A stretch of 64,000 bases of DNA from Gymnothorax reevesii (Eukaryota; Chordata; Actinopteri; Anguilliformes; Muraenidae). A program made the position numbers and the translations under genes. This document shows positions 34,270-45,270 of the stretch, in pieces. Below the pieces are notes generated by a model. It had not been told where the DNA came from. It saw nothing but the letters and a program-made list of their open reading frames with translations, and did not search any database. The stretch spans positions 153,285,947-153,349,946 of the forward strand of contig CM056573.1 in assembly GCA_029721435.1 (NCBI GenBank), given 5' to 3'. Position 1 is the first letter of the stretch. Every line of letters starts with the position of its first letter.

Positions 34270-35697
34270 GTGTGTGAACTTTATGAGACTGCGAAGGACG
34301 GAACCACTTGGAGACCCATACAGCCGGGACGTCAGACTGGCAGAGCCCAGTCCCAAAACGTCCTGACAGAGAGAGGCGGCCCCACTTCATATGCGCGCCG
34401 CAACATCGACGACCCTCTGAGCGCATTCATGTGCCTGATGGATTGTGTAATGCTGCAGCACATCTGTGACTGTACGGTGGCAGAGGCGCGCCGGTGTGGA
34501 GAGGAGGCGTGGGAGTTGAGCCTGGCTGAACTAGAAGCCTTCATTGCGCTCCTCTTAGCCAGGGGAGTGCACAATGGGATGCACATAGACGTGGAGGACT
34601 TGTGGTCAAAAGAATGGGGGCTCCCATTCTTCAGCACCACTATGTCCCGGAACCGTTACAGGGATATTATGCGCTACCTATAGTTCGACCAAAAAGATAC
34701 CAGGCGCACCCGACTGTCACAAGACAAGTTTGCTCTGGTGAGTGAGGTGTGGGGCAGGCTACTCCAAAATAGCCTGGCATCCTATAAACCAGGAGCAGAA
34801 ATTACGGTGGATGAACAGCTGTTCCCAACAAAGTCGCGCTGCCCTTTTACCTAATACTTGCCCAATAAACCCAGTAAATTCGGCATAAAATTTTGGCTCG
34901 CTGCTGATGTGGACACAAAATATATGTTGAACGGATCCAAGTCGTCCAGCAACACAGAGCCTGGGGGAGAGTGTGGTTCTGAAACTGATGGAGCCTTTTT
35001 TGGGGAAAGGGAGAAATGTCACAACAGACAACTTTTTTACTTCTCTCCCCCTTGCCCACTAACTCCTGGCAAAAAACACGAGCCTGGTGGGGACCACAAA
35101 CAAAAACAAAAGGTCACTGCCTCCTTCTGCACACCTGAAAGCGAGCCTGTATGACACCAAAGTGATGCAGAGCGGTAGCACAACGATCACCATCTACCAG
35201 GGAAAGGAGAAAAAGAATTGTGCATCCTCAGCACCATGCACAAATCAGTGGAGATCTGCAACGATCCGAAGAAGAGGCCAGAGACGGTCCATTATTACAA
35301 CAGGACGAAAGTGGGAGTTGATGTGTTGGACAAGATGCTGAGGCAATACTCTGCCCGAGCCGCAACGAGGAGATGGCCAGTTGTGGTGTTTTACAATGTA
35401 CTGGACATAGCCGCACTGAACGCGTGGACCCTGTACCGGAGCTGCACGGACACAAACATTGCCCGGTGGGATTTCATCCTGGAGCTCTGCAAGCTGCTGC
35501 GCAGTGAGCGCGTCTCACGGCCAAAGCAAACCCCAGCCAACTCACTGGTCATCCCCGAGGAGAAGAGGAGGAATTGCGCTGTGAAGCGCAAGTGTGCAAA
35601 AAACAAAACTACCAAAATGTGCATGAAGTGCCACCGTGCAGTTTGTGGACAGTGCGCGGTCAGAGTGTACACCGTGTGTACTGACTGTGAGTGAGTG
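34270..35697 (+). pseudogene. piggyBac transposase (PGBD4-like), broken
   Basis: N-terminal part: GRAQSQNVLTERGGPTSYAR, then LIALLLARG-like FIALLLARGVHNG and LPFFSTTMSRNRYRDIMRYL. The three catalytic Asp regions are all recognisable: TVDEQLFPTKSR (about 34810), TTDNFFTS (about 35020, other frame) and VGVDVLDKML (about 35320). The Cys-rich C-terminal domain, with MCMKCHRAVCGQCAVRVYTV, ends at a TGA at about 35693. Stops at 34681 and 34853 and frameshifts near 34950 and 35215 kill it. An acidic N-terminal segment (about 33880-34170) with stops precedes it. Confidence 0.9.
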
Positions 35698-35763
35698 AGT
35701 GTGTGTGTGTGACCAACTGAGCGAGTGAGTGCGTGAGAGAGAGAAAGCAAGCGCGTGTTTGTT

Positions 35764-36390
35764 TTAGCCTACAGTTCCTACAGTTTGTTTGCATTTATTT
35801 GTATGGGTATGTGTGCATGTGTGCATGAGTGCGTGCGAGAGAGAGAGAGAGAGCAAGCACATCGATACTTTATCCATTCTTCTAAAAAAAGTCAAAAAGC
35901 TAAAATGTGTTATTTTGTTTTTGTAAATACTCTGTAACTTGATTGTTGTTGTTTCATGTTTCTTTTAACCTACAGTTCCCCCAGTTTGTTTGTATTTATT
36001 TATATGGGTATGTGTGCGTGTGTGCATGAGAGCATGCGAGAGAGAGAACGAGAGAGAGCAAGCGCATCGTTACTTTATCTGTTCTTCTAAAATAATCAAA
36101 GAGCTAAAATCTGTTATTTTGTTGTTGTAAATATTCTGTTATTTTATTATTGTAGTTGTTTCGTGTTTGTTTTAGCCTACAGTTCCTACAGTTTGTTTGC
36201 ATTTATTTGCATGGGTTTGTGTGCGTGTGTGCGTGCGAGAGAAAGCGAGAGGGAGAGCCAGAGAGAGAGAGCGCAGTTTCTTTATTTTTTCTTCTGAAAT
36301 AATTATAGTGAAATATTGTTTTTTTAAATATCTTGTGATTTGATCATTTGTTGTTTGTTGTACAGTTCTCACAGTTTGTTGAATATGAAA
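35764..36390 (+). repeat. Tandem repeat in piggyBac 3' region, ~204-bp unit, 3 copies
   Basis: Units start at about 35764, 35967 and 36172 with ttagcctacagttcctacag and continue through a gagagaga run, ctttatc and ttattttgtt. A partial fourth copy begins at about 36360. The purine-rich gagaga stretch varies in length between copies. Confidence 0.85.
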
Positions 36391-36636
36391 ATGTATTTTA
36401 GCTACCTGTTCGGCCTAATTAATTATATTATTTATTTGCAAAGACCCGCAAAATATATATTTTAAACGCTCATTTTGTCAAGCCTCCATTATTATTTCAA
36501 AAATAGAAGGAAATGAACCACTTTACTGCTTCTAGAAATGACATCATGCCTCTCAGACGCTATTAAAAAAGGGGGGTCAAAATGGCCCCCCGTAGCGGCT
36601 CTAGGTGGATTGAAATGTTGGCGGTTCTAGTGTTAA

Positions 36637-36919
36637 TAATGAATTATCCCTTTAACATGACAACTTGGGATTTGCCAATACAATGTGTCATTGTAACACA
36701 GGAGTGATGGTTGCCTAAAATGGCCTACATGATCTGCCAGTGTAAACAGTCCATTAAAAATCAGCTGTTTACAGCTATAATAAGTCAGTCACAAAATTAA
36801 CATTGTCAATACTGTATTTTTGATCAATTACTTTAAGTGATTCTAAACTTTTGAATGATACAGTGTGCCTAAATTAGGTCTTTTTAATGAGTATTGTGTA
36901 TACAAGTATTTTGTTTTGA
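36637..36919 (-). other. Probable 3' UTR of the GBP-like gene
   Basis: This lies downstream of the stop codon on the minus strand and ends at the piggyBac TTAA. A cattaaa motif on that strand near 36890 could be a polyadenylation signal. No other feature seen. Confidence 0.35.
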
Positions 36920-37489
36920 TTAGACGGCACTACCCTCATTTTGGGATTGTGCTGCTTTTTTAGTGACCTTATTGGACTCAGAAGAGCTTGTCAGCATCTC
37001 TGCACAATCCTCTGATGAGGCAAATTCCGTCTGTCCTAGTTTGGGCTCCCCTTCCTCATGCTGGAGGAAATCTGGGCCTGTTTGCTTGAGAGAGCTGTGC
37101 TCTAACCCACTGCCCTGACTTGAGTTGACTCGAGAGCCACTGTAACGGTGAGAGTCCTGCCCAGGGGCTCCTGTTGCAAGTTGGTGCATGTATTTTTTCT
37201 CAGAAGTTTTCTGTAGTTTACGCTCCTCACAGACTTTCTTATAATCTATGAACCTTTGGAAAGCATCTGAAATGGCCGAGGTCATTCTCATCAGTGTCTC
37301 CCGCTGGGCAGCCTTATCTTTCTGCTTGGTGTTTTCTATATCCTTCTTCAACCCCTGGATCTCCTCCCTCAGCGCCTCCTCTTTTATCTGGAATCCCTTG
37401 GTCATTAGCCATTTCTGTTCCTGCAGTTTGCTGTCCAGGGCTTGCTGAATCTCTTTCACGGCCTCAGCTGACTCCTTTTCCATCTTGAC
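36920..37489 (-). CDS. Guanylate-binding-protein-like, last coding exon
   Basis: This exon starts after an AG acceptor (...gctcttaag at 37490) in phase 0 with VKMEKESAEAVKEIQQALDS and ends at TAA, 36922-36920. It encodes 189 residues. Residues 20-50 (KLQEQKWLMTKGFQ, then LREEIQGLKKDIE) match the end of the C-terminal helical (GED) domain of GBPs, which are interferon-induced large GTPases that act on vacuole membranes and intracellular pathogens. About 140 further residues, first charged and helical (MTSAISDAFQRFIDYKK), then Ser/Gly-rich, form a tail that is unusual for a GBP. No CAAX box is visible. The frame is intact, so the gene is likely real. GBP identity is from memory of the family. 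Confidence 0.7.
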   Translation of the reverse strand, partial: VKMEKESAEAVKEIQQALDSKLQEQKWLMTKGFQIKEEALREEIQGLKKDIENTKQKDKAAQRETLMRMTSAISDAFQRFIDYKKVCEERKLQKTSEKKYMHQLATGAPGQDSHRYSGSRVNSSQGSGLEHSSLKQTGPDFLQHEEGEPKLGQTEFASSEDCAEMLTSSSESNKVTKKAAQSQNEGSAV

Positions 37490-37894
37490 CTTAAGAGCAG
37501 ATTTAAGTTTTAGCATTTAACCAAAGAGTCTTAATATCGAACATTCATTACGATTCATAGACATGCAAGCATACAGAGGTGAGCAGAATGTTTACGATTA
37601 GAGTCGCTAGCAAAAACATTGTAATTGGTCTGCATAAAATGTAGTGTTTCAGGCACTTTGGACTGACAGAGGCGATCGGTGAGAAAAAAAATTTGGGGAC
37701 AAGCATATTGAAGCAGCACTTCATAGCTAAGAAAAAAACAAACAAACAAACAAAAAAAAAAATCTAATTTTGCCCAAACACTGGCCAGTAGCAGTACTTG
37801 AACAAACCATTATGCCCTCCTTTCTATCTGGCCTGCAAATTTCCCACTGACTTTCTGGTTTAAGTCATTTCAGTTGCCGTTCTCTTTTTCTGTG

Positions 37895-38560
37895 AGGTAT
37901 CGTCCTGGAACCATATGCGAGACCAGGAAGTTTCAGCAAAAATGAGTTTTATTTAAGTTGGAGGGTTAACCCCCACAGGGCAGAAGGCAACAGTACAGGG
38001 TCCGCAGTCCAAAATCAGAATCTGTAATCCAAACTGTACACAGGGCAGCAAACACAAAACTCAGAGTCGGGCAAAATGGGTTCAGAACACAGACACAGGT
38101 ATGTCAGAGAATCCAAAGCCTAAGTCCAGCAGACGTAATCTGAACCCTTAACTGGGCAGCAGAGACTAAACTCAGGGTCAGGCAAAACAGGTACATTACA
38201 CAGGCAGGAGAAGTATCAAAGAAAGAGCCAAAATCAGAATCGGGGATGTTCCAGTCAGAAGTATAACACTATGAATACATGGCATCAACGATCACAGCAC
38301 AGGGAAAACGTTCTGACGAGAGCTGTGAGTGAAATGACTGCTTAAATACATGTAAGGAAAGTCACGTGCTATGATAGGGAACAGGTGAGCTGGATCAGAC
38401 TAATTAACAAAGGAATGAAAATGAGTAAGTTCCTAACTACATGATCTTGGCAAAGCCAAAACGCGGACAGGGATCACAAGACAGCGTATAGACAAACATA
38501 CGGCTCCGGTTAGGGAGTTCTAACGTGCACAGATTAGGAGGGAGAAGGGAGCCTAACAAA
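37895..38560. repeat. Unclassified interspersed repeat with internal duplications
   Basis: Blocks such as gggcagcaaacacaaaactc and agtcgggcaaaatgggtt recur in altered form as ggcagcagagactaaactca and gggtcaggcaaaacaggt about 110 bp later, with acacaggya after each. The composition (many CAGG/CAAA blocks) is typical of a non-autonomous fish element, but the ends could not be fixed. Confidence 0.5.
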
Positions 38561-38649
38561 TGTGGAGGTTCCTCTGAAACTGCAGCAAAGTAGATTGAGT
38601 AAAGCCAAAGGGGTGGAGACTAGAATAAGGCGACTGCTGAGAGCTTGTT

Positions 38650-39080
38650 AGTCAATTAGTAAGTGCAGCTATACAACCCCTTAGTGCTCGTTAGTAAGTT
38701 AGTACTATAAACAGTGTTAGTTAGGTTAGTAATATAGAAAAGCAAGGTGAAGGAAGTAAATGAGATTGGAAGGGATGATTGAAATCCAAGAAACCATAAA
38801 ATCACCCAAAAGTGTGGCACACAATACTGAGGCAGTGAGCGATCACATAACCTAAGACCAGACAGGGGGAGACAAAGTGCAATGCATGGTGAAAAACAAA
38901 ACATGGACAGGAATATAATTTCAATGGTGGAATATGGCAAACAGACAGAAATAAGGCAAAAACAAAATAAGGCATGGAATCCAAATAACAAACAAAGCAT
39001 GGTCAGACAAGGCAGAATCATAATCCAGACATGGCAGAATCAAAAATAAACATGGCAAACAGGCAGAATCATAACATTTG
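38650..39080. repeat. Dispersed repeat, copy B
   Basis: Divergent match to 1-340 in the same orientation. A run agacatggcagaatc-like repeats (aacatggcaaacaggcagaatc) near 39020-39070 forms short internal duplications. Confidence 0.5.
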
Positions 39081-39520
39081 CATTACAGCACAGCCAATCT
39101 ATTCAGCCTCTCCTGGGTCATGGTGTTTCCGAGGAAAGTTTAGATTTTTTTTCAAGGTTGAGAAGCAACTCTGCCATTTGCTGAGGTACCATTAAAGATG
39201 GAGGTCGCAGCAATCTTGAACTGTCTGTAAAGCTCTTTTTGTTTGATGTTTAAAAAAAAAAAAAAAAAAGTATTTCACTGTGTGAGGTGTTTTTTTTATT
39301 TCAGATCATCTAATAAGTGCATTTGAGCACTTTTTAGGTGCTATTTGTCAAAAGACTCCCTTTAAAAGTTCCCTTTAACTGGAATTTGGACTTTTTTTCT
39401 CTTGGCATTTGGAGGAGGGCAGCACCCCAGCGCCCCGGATTAACAAAATGCCATGAAGAGACTGCAAAAGGTTCATCAATTTATTCATTTTGGGTACTAT
39501 TTCAATTGTAGAAGGCTCAC

Positions 39521-39645
39521 TTGTAACTGACGCAGAATCTCCTTCTGACACTCGTCCTGATCCTTTATCCTCTTCTGAGCCAGTTCCAGTCTCTCCGTCT
39601 CCCTTCTCTTCTCCTGTTGCAGAAGGTCCACCCTCTGCTTCTCCT
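39521..39645 (-). CDS. Guanylate-binding-protein-like, penultimate exon
   Basis: On the minus strand a polypyrimidine-tract acceptor (ctgctgtttcag) ends at 39646 and a GTGAGC donor starts at 39520, enclosing 125 bp. Two bases complete a codon and 41 codons follow: EKQRVDLLQQEKRRETERLE, then LAQKRIKDQDECQKEILRQL. This Glu/Lys/Gln-rich heptad-like sequence fits the long helix of a GBP C-terminal domain, and the exon joins the next one in phase 0. The different minus-strand frame that runs through the same bases is a shadow. The upstream exons with the G domain were not found in this window. Confidence 0.65.
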
Positions 39646-39935
39646 CTGAAACAGCAGAGACATTTTTTCATTTAAAAAATACCAATTATCATTCACAGTT
39701 TTACTACTACCGGCATTCAGTTACCACAGTGCTATCATCTTTGTCATTTTAAAAGAAAGAATGCATTTTGATTTTAAAAAATCAGGGTCAATGACTCTAT
39801 CCAAAGTTTTTGCATAGTTTCAATAGGTTTGTCAAAAAGAATGAGAAAATTGAGCATCTTTTCCTTTTAGGGTGAATCACAGTAATGTAAGCCTATCAGA
39901 CTCCTAAAGGGAACAGTGTTTACCCCTCGGCTGAC
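39646..39935 (-). other. Presumed GBP-like intron; nothing seen
   Basis: Upstream of the penultimate exon. No further exon of the gene could be recognised on the minus strand. Confidence 0.3.
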
Positions 39936-40240
39936 TCTGGCCGGAGGGGTATTGTCGTCACCTGCGTGTCCGTCTGTCGTCCATCGTCCGGCGTCCGTCC
40001 ATGATTATGTCCGGGCCGTACTCTGCAACTAATGATCGCAGCTTCACCAAATTTGGTATGGTAACTCACTATGACCCATAGATGTGCAAAGTCAGGTTTT
40101 TTTGCTGGATTTGACCTTTGACCTTTGACCTTAGCGCTGTGACCTTGAACCTGAAAATCTTGTCCGGGTCAGTACTTGGCAACTAATTATCGCAGCTTCA
40201 CCAAATTTGGTATGGTAACTCACTATGACTCACTCCCCCC
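39936..40240. repeat. Interspersed repeat with ~67-bp direct duplication
   Basis: After a ggaggggtattgtcgtcacc and a ccgtc-rich stretch, the block tcgcagcttcaccaaatttg through gtatggtaactcactatgac occurs at about 40034-40074 and again at 40189-40230. A ttgacctttgacctttgacc run lies between. Confidence 0.6.
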
Positions 40241-41190
40241 TATCTTTTTAATGCTGTGACTGGTGTAGTCCAGATTGGCTGAATGAACAAATCCACAGGT
40301 GACGATGGCAATAATGAAAGAAAGTGACTGCAGAGGCAGCAGTTCAGGAATGATGAGGGGACTGAAATTATGTCAGCATGAGTATTCAGGGCTTACCGGC
40401 AGAAAATGTCCCACCTGGTACTAGGAAAACATTCCTAATGAAGTAACTATTGAGCAATGTTGTCACAATCCTCATGTGAATTCCTTGTGTGTCTCCCTGG
40501 CCCTTGGCTACATCTCATTATATGATTATCCTATAAAGGTCATTTGACAGGAATTCATGCCCTCTACTTTGTGAGCAAGTTGCTGGATTGTTAAGTCAGC
40601 ATTTTGCGCGAAGATCCCCGTCAGTATTATTTGTGAAAACACTTCGTTAAATGCAACATGCACTTTCAATGCAGTATACTCCAAGCTCTAGTTGTGATTC
40701 GAACAAGCTTGCAGTCCTAATTAGGCCTCAAGATTGGGACTGTGCTCAAGTTAACCCAGCTTTAATCAATTCATCATGCCAGTTTAATAGGAACAAGCTT
40801 CCAAGCCTGAGTAGGGTCCAGGTTTGGGACCACGTTCTTGTTAATTCCTCCAAGTCTGTTTCTTTATCTGGTTTGTTTGGAAAAAGCTCCCAATCTTTAT
40901 CCGGTCATTGGGATTGGACCCGAGTTCCCTTCAAGTTACTCCATCCTCCCGTGGAACAGTATGGTGCTGGCACTTTACCTGGCAGTAATCATGAAAGTCA
41001 CTCGCCAGCAATTGACAGCCCTGCTTTGTCTACAACATCTGAACTAAACTGTCCTATTATTACCAGGTTTCCGTCCTCTCCTCTTTCTCCGGGGTTCTAT
41101 CCCCTCGGTATCATACTGGTGTTAATAAACTACTTGTTGGAGTGTATATTGCCTCTGCACTTGATTTTCTGGGCTGTACCCTAAAAAGAT
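40241..41190. other. Unassigned; 177-codon ORF of doubtful meaning
   Basis: A plus frame at 40651-41184 is open but its translation (Ser/Pro/Leu-rich) shows no domain. The region contains aagattgggactgtgctcaa and aggtttgggaccacgttctt, which look like decayed repeats. It could belong to a non-autonomous LTR element. Confidence 0.3.
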
Positions 41191-41192
41191 TT

Positions 41193-41222
41193 ACAACCCC
41201 AATTCCAAAATAGTTGGGACTT
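41193..41222. mobile_element. Single transposon end (caaccccaattcc)
   Basis: The block acaaccccaattccaaaata followed by gttgggac is a terminal repeat frequently seen in fish Tc1/mariner-like elements. No partner end was found nearby. Confidence 0.45.
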
Positions 41223-41225
41223 GCT

Positions 41226-41490
41226 AGCTTGTCAATTTATTCTGGTCATTCGGTGAAATATTAAAAAGCGATACCTTTACTAAAATAATGCAGCTGATTG
41301 TACCTCAGAGGTTACAATGTTAGCTACGGTAGAACTGTCCTCAAAAACTCAGTGATTGGAGCTTGCCAATTTATTTATTTTATTCGGTTAAATATTAAAA
41401 AGCGATACTTTTAGTGAAATTAGCCCTTCTTGCGTAAATTCCACCTTAAAACTTACAATGTTAAGCTATAGAACTGTCATCAAAAAAAGC
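41226..41490. repeat. Two diverged ~130-bp direct repeats
   Basis: The blocks attcggtgaaatattaaaaa with gcgatac and acaatgttag...gaactgtc occur at about 41230-41345 and 41362-41488. Confidence 0.65.
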
Positions 41491-42784
41491 ATGCATTAAA
41501 ATGGTAGAAACAGCTTTCTAATTAGTTTTACGGAAGATCAAGATTTAATCATTTGCTTTTTTACTTCATGCATTCATCCAGATTATCATGTTTTGAAGCC
41601 CATAATAATTGAAGCCTATAGTCTTTGGCGCCATTTATGTCAACAAAGTCTGATGGCAGCAACAGCGAAACAGCGTTTCTGGCGTAGAGCTGTGCACTGT
41701 AGCGTAGAGCGAAAGTGCGTTCATGAGACGGGGGTAGAATTTGGCAGGGAGTCGAAAAATGGCACAAGACCGGTAAGCAAAAAATGGAAAAGCTGCCATG
41801 CATTGAGACTTCAGTTCCGGATGAGAATCTCAAATAGGCGCTGATTGAATTATGACTGATCCGTGTTCCAATAAAATATTGCCTTTCACTCTCGGTACAG
41901 CTTGGGTCGATTAAAAAAGAAGTTACACTCGGCAATTAAATATAAAAAGTGTGCAACTCAAGCTTTATGCACAACATGAGTTGACAGGCATGCAATATCG
42001 AATAACGCTAATTTAAATGCAGCAAATTCGCATCCAGATAAATGATTGTTGTCTTATCCAAACGGGGAGAGCTAGCAGCACCTAACAGTGTGGAGTGTTC
42101 TCGGAGTGAGTCTTTTGTTAATTACAAACATTACTGAGAACAGGTGAGGGTGAGTAATTGTTTGAAATGGATGTACTATCCCCAGCCCCCCCCCCCCCCC
42201 CACCCCAATTCCCAGTTCAGGCAGCCCCTTTTTTGTAGCCCTTGATTAAGTTCTTTTACTAAAGGTGTGTTCACCACTGCCCACTATGTTTCAACACAAA
42301 CTTTTCTTAAATTTTGAGGTGTATTTTCAGCTTAATAATATATCCAGAGATATTAAGACTACAGGGAATTTTGTTTATTATTTCCATAGAGTCCATTGCT
42401 GTGGTTGAATACATCATAACCTTCCTGAAATTTTATGAGTCAGACACAGACAATACACTTGCCTTAAACCTCAAGCTTAAAAATTATTGCGTAATAAGTT
42501 TTTATCAGATCAAGCATTCCCTTGAATTTTGAGATCCGGCAATTAATTATCTGACCCAAATATCCACTGGGTAACAAACAAGAAACTATTATGGATGGTT
42601 CATCAATGTAGCCTATCACAGACTCTACCAATTCACTGGTCACACACATAATACCTGTTAACCAACCATGCATACACTCGGACTGTGGAAAATAACCAAA
42701 GTACCAGGAGGTACACAGGGAAAAGATGCAAGCTCCAAGCAGTGAGACAGAGGCTGACATTATAACCCAGGACCTTCTGTCTGT
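41491..42784. other. Unassigned, no gene seen
   Basis: Includes a C-run at 42186-42199. Open frames at 41593-41935 and 42464-42821 lie on opposite strands without motifs. Confidence 0.3.
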
Positions 42785-43180
42785 AGTCCGGGAAGTGAAA
42801 TGACATAAACAAACATATCACGTGGCCACACGATAGAAGTAATTCCCAGGATGTAGTTAGCTAAATCATGAGAATGAGTTATCTTGCGACCACAAGATAT
42901 ATCGTTCCCACAAAAGAGCTATGCCCACGTGTCCACGAGATACAACTCCTTCCCTCATTCTGAGTCACTGAAATCATGGGAACAAGTTAATTGAATTGAG
43001 GGAACAATTTATATCTTGTGGCTGCAAGTTAGCGAAATCGTGAGAATGAGTTAATTAAATTGAGGGAAATAGTAATATCTTGTGGCCACGAATGAACTAA
43101 ATTGTGGGAGCGACTTATATCTCATGGCCACGAAATATATACTTTTTTTTCATTTCATAGCACTTCCTGGGCTCCGTATG
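42785..43180. mobile_element. MITE with internal ~65-bp minisatellite
   Basis: The ends gtagtccgggaagtgaaatg (left) and, inverted, acggagcccaggaagtgcta (right, ending about 43178) pair imperfectly. Between them, degenerate units with aaatcatgagaatgagtta, attgagggaa and atatcttgtggccacgag recur about five times. Confidence 0.65.
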
Positions 43181-43532
43181 TCCCCAAGGTAAAAGATTAA
43201 ATAAAGCCCCCTACAGTTCATTGCAAAGAAATTATTAGCCATTTTAAATGGAAAATTGTCACATAATCACAGGCCTGAAACGAAAATCCATCACATTTCT
43301 TTGTGTAATGGGTTTGAAATGCTGAGTATTGAGTTGCCATTTGGAGTTAGTATTTTGGTATTCAAACGGCACCCCCTATTTTTTTATTATAAAGGGAATA
43401 CGTTGAAGAGCTACTGGGGTGGAGGATGTTCATGCATTGTGGATCTACTCCACCTGGTCAGTCGAGGGCGCTCTCATATTTTCGGTGGATCCGTTCAGGG
43501 GACCTTAATATACATCAAGCTCAAAGTAGCGC
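43181..43532. other. Unassigned, possible upstream region
   Basis: No gene recognised. It lies directly before the duplicated 71-bp exon-like block. Confidence 0.25.
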
Positions 43533-44301
43533 GAGCCAGAAATAAAATGGCGCTAGCTTGGTGAAAACGCAACTTCATTGTTTGTCTCCTTATTGATCCA
43601 CAGGTATGCAAAAACAAAAAAAAAAAAAAAAAGCAAAACCCCTCAGTTATACTCATTTTAATGTGAATAATTGACTACCGCTCTTTTCTGGGATAACCAA
43701 GATGAATATGTATTGTGTTGCTATGCAGTTGAGCGAATTTACCGAGTCAAATGCAATGAACATGCTCGCTAGTTAGTTAGCCTGTTTCTTACGGACAGCA
43801 GTACGATTATTATTGCTGTCGCTGTTTTATATGTGCCGCTTGAATTTTGCGTTTTATCAAATGATTAAGCACTACCGGTTTTGTTGATGAATTTGCCGCA
43901 AGCTACTGTGAAGAGTGACGTTACACTCCTGTTTGGCTACCGCTGCTATATGGTAACTCCAGTTATGGAGCATGAGCTGGTTGAGAGGAGTTAAGTGAAC
44001 AGAACCGATTTGACATGTTAATGCCTAAAATGGTTTTATACTGCTAATTTGGTACTTATACGCACTTGAACAAAATTGAACAAACATGATTTTTTGGTAT
44101 ATTCATTAATACCTCATCTTTTCACGCGGGAATGTTTTTGCACTTGTTGCGCCTGTATAATGCATTGTATTGCATGTAATCTTATTTTACTGTTGAAGAG
44201 TAACAATGCAAGGAGTATATTTAAATATTGGAGCCATAAATAAAATGGCGCTAGCTTGGTGAAAACGCAACTTCATTGTTTGTCTCCTTATTGATCCACA
44301 G
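43533..44301 (+). repeat. 71-bp direct repeat bounding 627 bp
   Basis: gagccagaaataaaatggcg through ttattgatccacag occurs at 43533-43603 and, with one mismatch, at 44231-44301. The first copy is followed by GTATGC, which looks like a splice donor. The second copy continues into different sequence. This could be a recent tandem duplication of about 698 bp with later divergence, a short terminal direct repeat, or a duplicated 5' untranslated exon. Confidence 0.75.
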
Positions 44302-44450
44302 CTAGTGCATCACTGATCCACAGTGCTCTTCAGCCTGTGCATCACATGTCTCCGGTCCAGATACCCCTAGGTCTGGCGCCGGTTACATTTGCATATGCAC
44401 TCTGGACACATTTGTGCTTCAACTTCAACGGATTTGTGCCAACATAAGTA

Positions 44451-44703
44451 CCCAGTAAGCACATATTCGCCACCACGACGTATTGTCGATGTCATGAGAA
44501 TGCGTTGGGAAGACGTCATATTTACGTCATTTGCTCATTGGCCCTACATTGCCGATACATCAGCATTTGTTAAAATGCATCTTGCCTAATGCTGACATGT
44601 CAGTGATGTATTCCTAGTGAGCAAACGCTCTCCATAATGCATCTCGCTGATGCAACTTTATTCATCGTGCCGACGTCGGTGAGATGTATGCATGCTGTCT
44701 GGG
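44451..44703. mobile_element. MITE with CCCAGNNAGCA ends and TA TSD
   Basis: Left end cccagtaagca and inverted right end cccagacagca bound 253 bp, with TA on each side (44449-44450 and 44704-44705). The inside has gatgcatctcgctgatg and cgacgtcg blocks. Confidence 0.75.
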
Positions 44704-44705
44704 TA

Positions 44706-45270
44706 GTTATTTCACAGTTTTTCTCAGTTGCTTCGGAACATTTCTCAAATCAGAAATTAATTTCTCAAAACTACTTGTTCACATCACATCATCTTATCAC
44801 TTTTGCACATTATATTAGCACTTTCTTATTATTTTGACCTATTTGTAAATGCTTTGGTACATTCATGCAATTGATTAAGTACAATTCTCAGCTGTGAGCC
44901 ACATTTTAAATTGATTATGTCATGTTGATAAAAACATTTAGTACCATTTGCTTTTGAATAGTCTTATCCCCAAAACACCTTGGCATCATTTCATCATATA
45001 AGTCATTCAATGCAAAATGAATGAACGAGTTGTCATAATCTTTTGTCAGATATATTTTTTGCGCATTTCTCAGGGACTTCATTTGTGAAATGTCTCCCTA
45101 ATAGAAGAAATTGCTCTCACTTGAATCTTGGCTTTCAGTAATGCCAGGGGAAGGTTTGAAGTGTCAAATCCACCCATGATCAATCAGTTCACAAGGTGCA
45201 TTTGATGAACCTTAAATTGACAAGCATGTGTATATATACAGGGCACAAAACAGTGTTACTATTTCTGAAA
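44706..45270. other. Unassigned; possible left part of the DD35E element
   Basis: Begins tcacagtttttctcagttgc, which could be the left terminal repeat of the transposon at 45.3-46.7 kb, but no inverted partner was found on the right. Confidence 0.3.

Larger units (their letters stand above)
33510..36632 (+). mobile_element. piggyBac transposon
   Basis: The ends CACTAGAACCGCCAA and, inverted, GGCGGTTCTAGTG are each flanked by the piggyBac target TTAA (33506-33509 and 36633-36636). A second, inner copy of the end-like motif lies at both sides (ctagaactgccgaggagtca at about 33690, and agcggctctag at about 36594), so the ends are doubled. The 3123-bp element holds a decayed transposase and a tandem repeat. 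Confidence 0.95.
37490..39520 (-). other. Intron of the GBP-like gene, repeat-filled
   Basis: 2031 bp from GTGAGC donor to AAG acceptor. It contains an AAAC/A-rich stretch (37737-37762) and two unclassified repeats annotated separately. No intron-borne gene seen. Confidence 0.55.

Noticed and set aside
39375..39671. 98-residue minus-strand ORF starting MKKCLCCFRGEAEGG
   Set aside because: It is the wrong frame of the 125-bp GBP-like exon plus intron sequence on either side.
40360..40475. Minus-strand sequence MRIVTTLLNSYF...VPGGTF with a following GTAAG, as a possible extra GBP exon
   Set aside because: The PGGTF word is only loosely like the GBP helical-domain PGG motif, no acceptor is convincing, and the surroundings look repeat-derived.
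40651..41184. 177-codon ORF as a host gene
   Set aside because: No domain, no splice context, repeated phrases, and repeat-like composition; left as unassigned.
44340..44395. tggcgccggttaca as a retroviral primer-binding site
   Set aside because: The match to a tRNA 3' end is too short and no LTR lies on the proper side.
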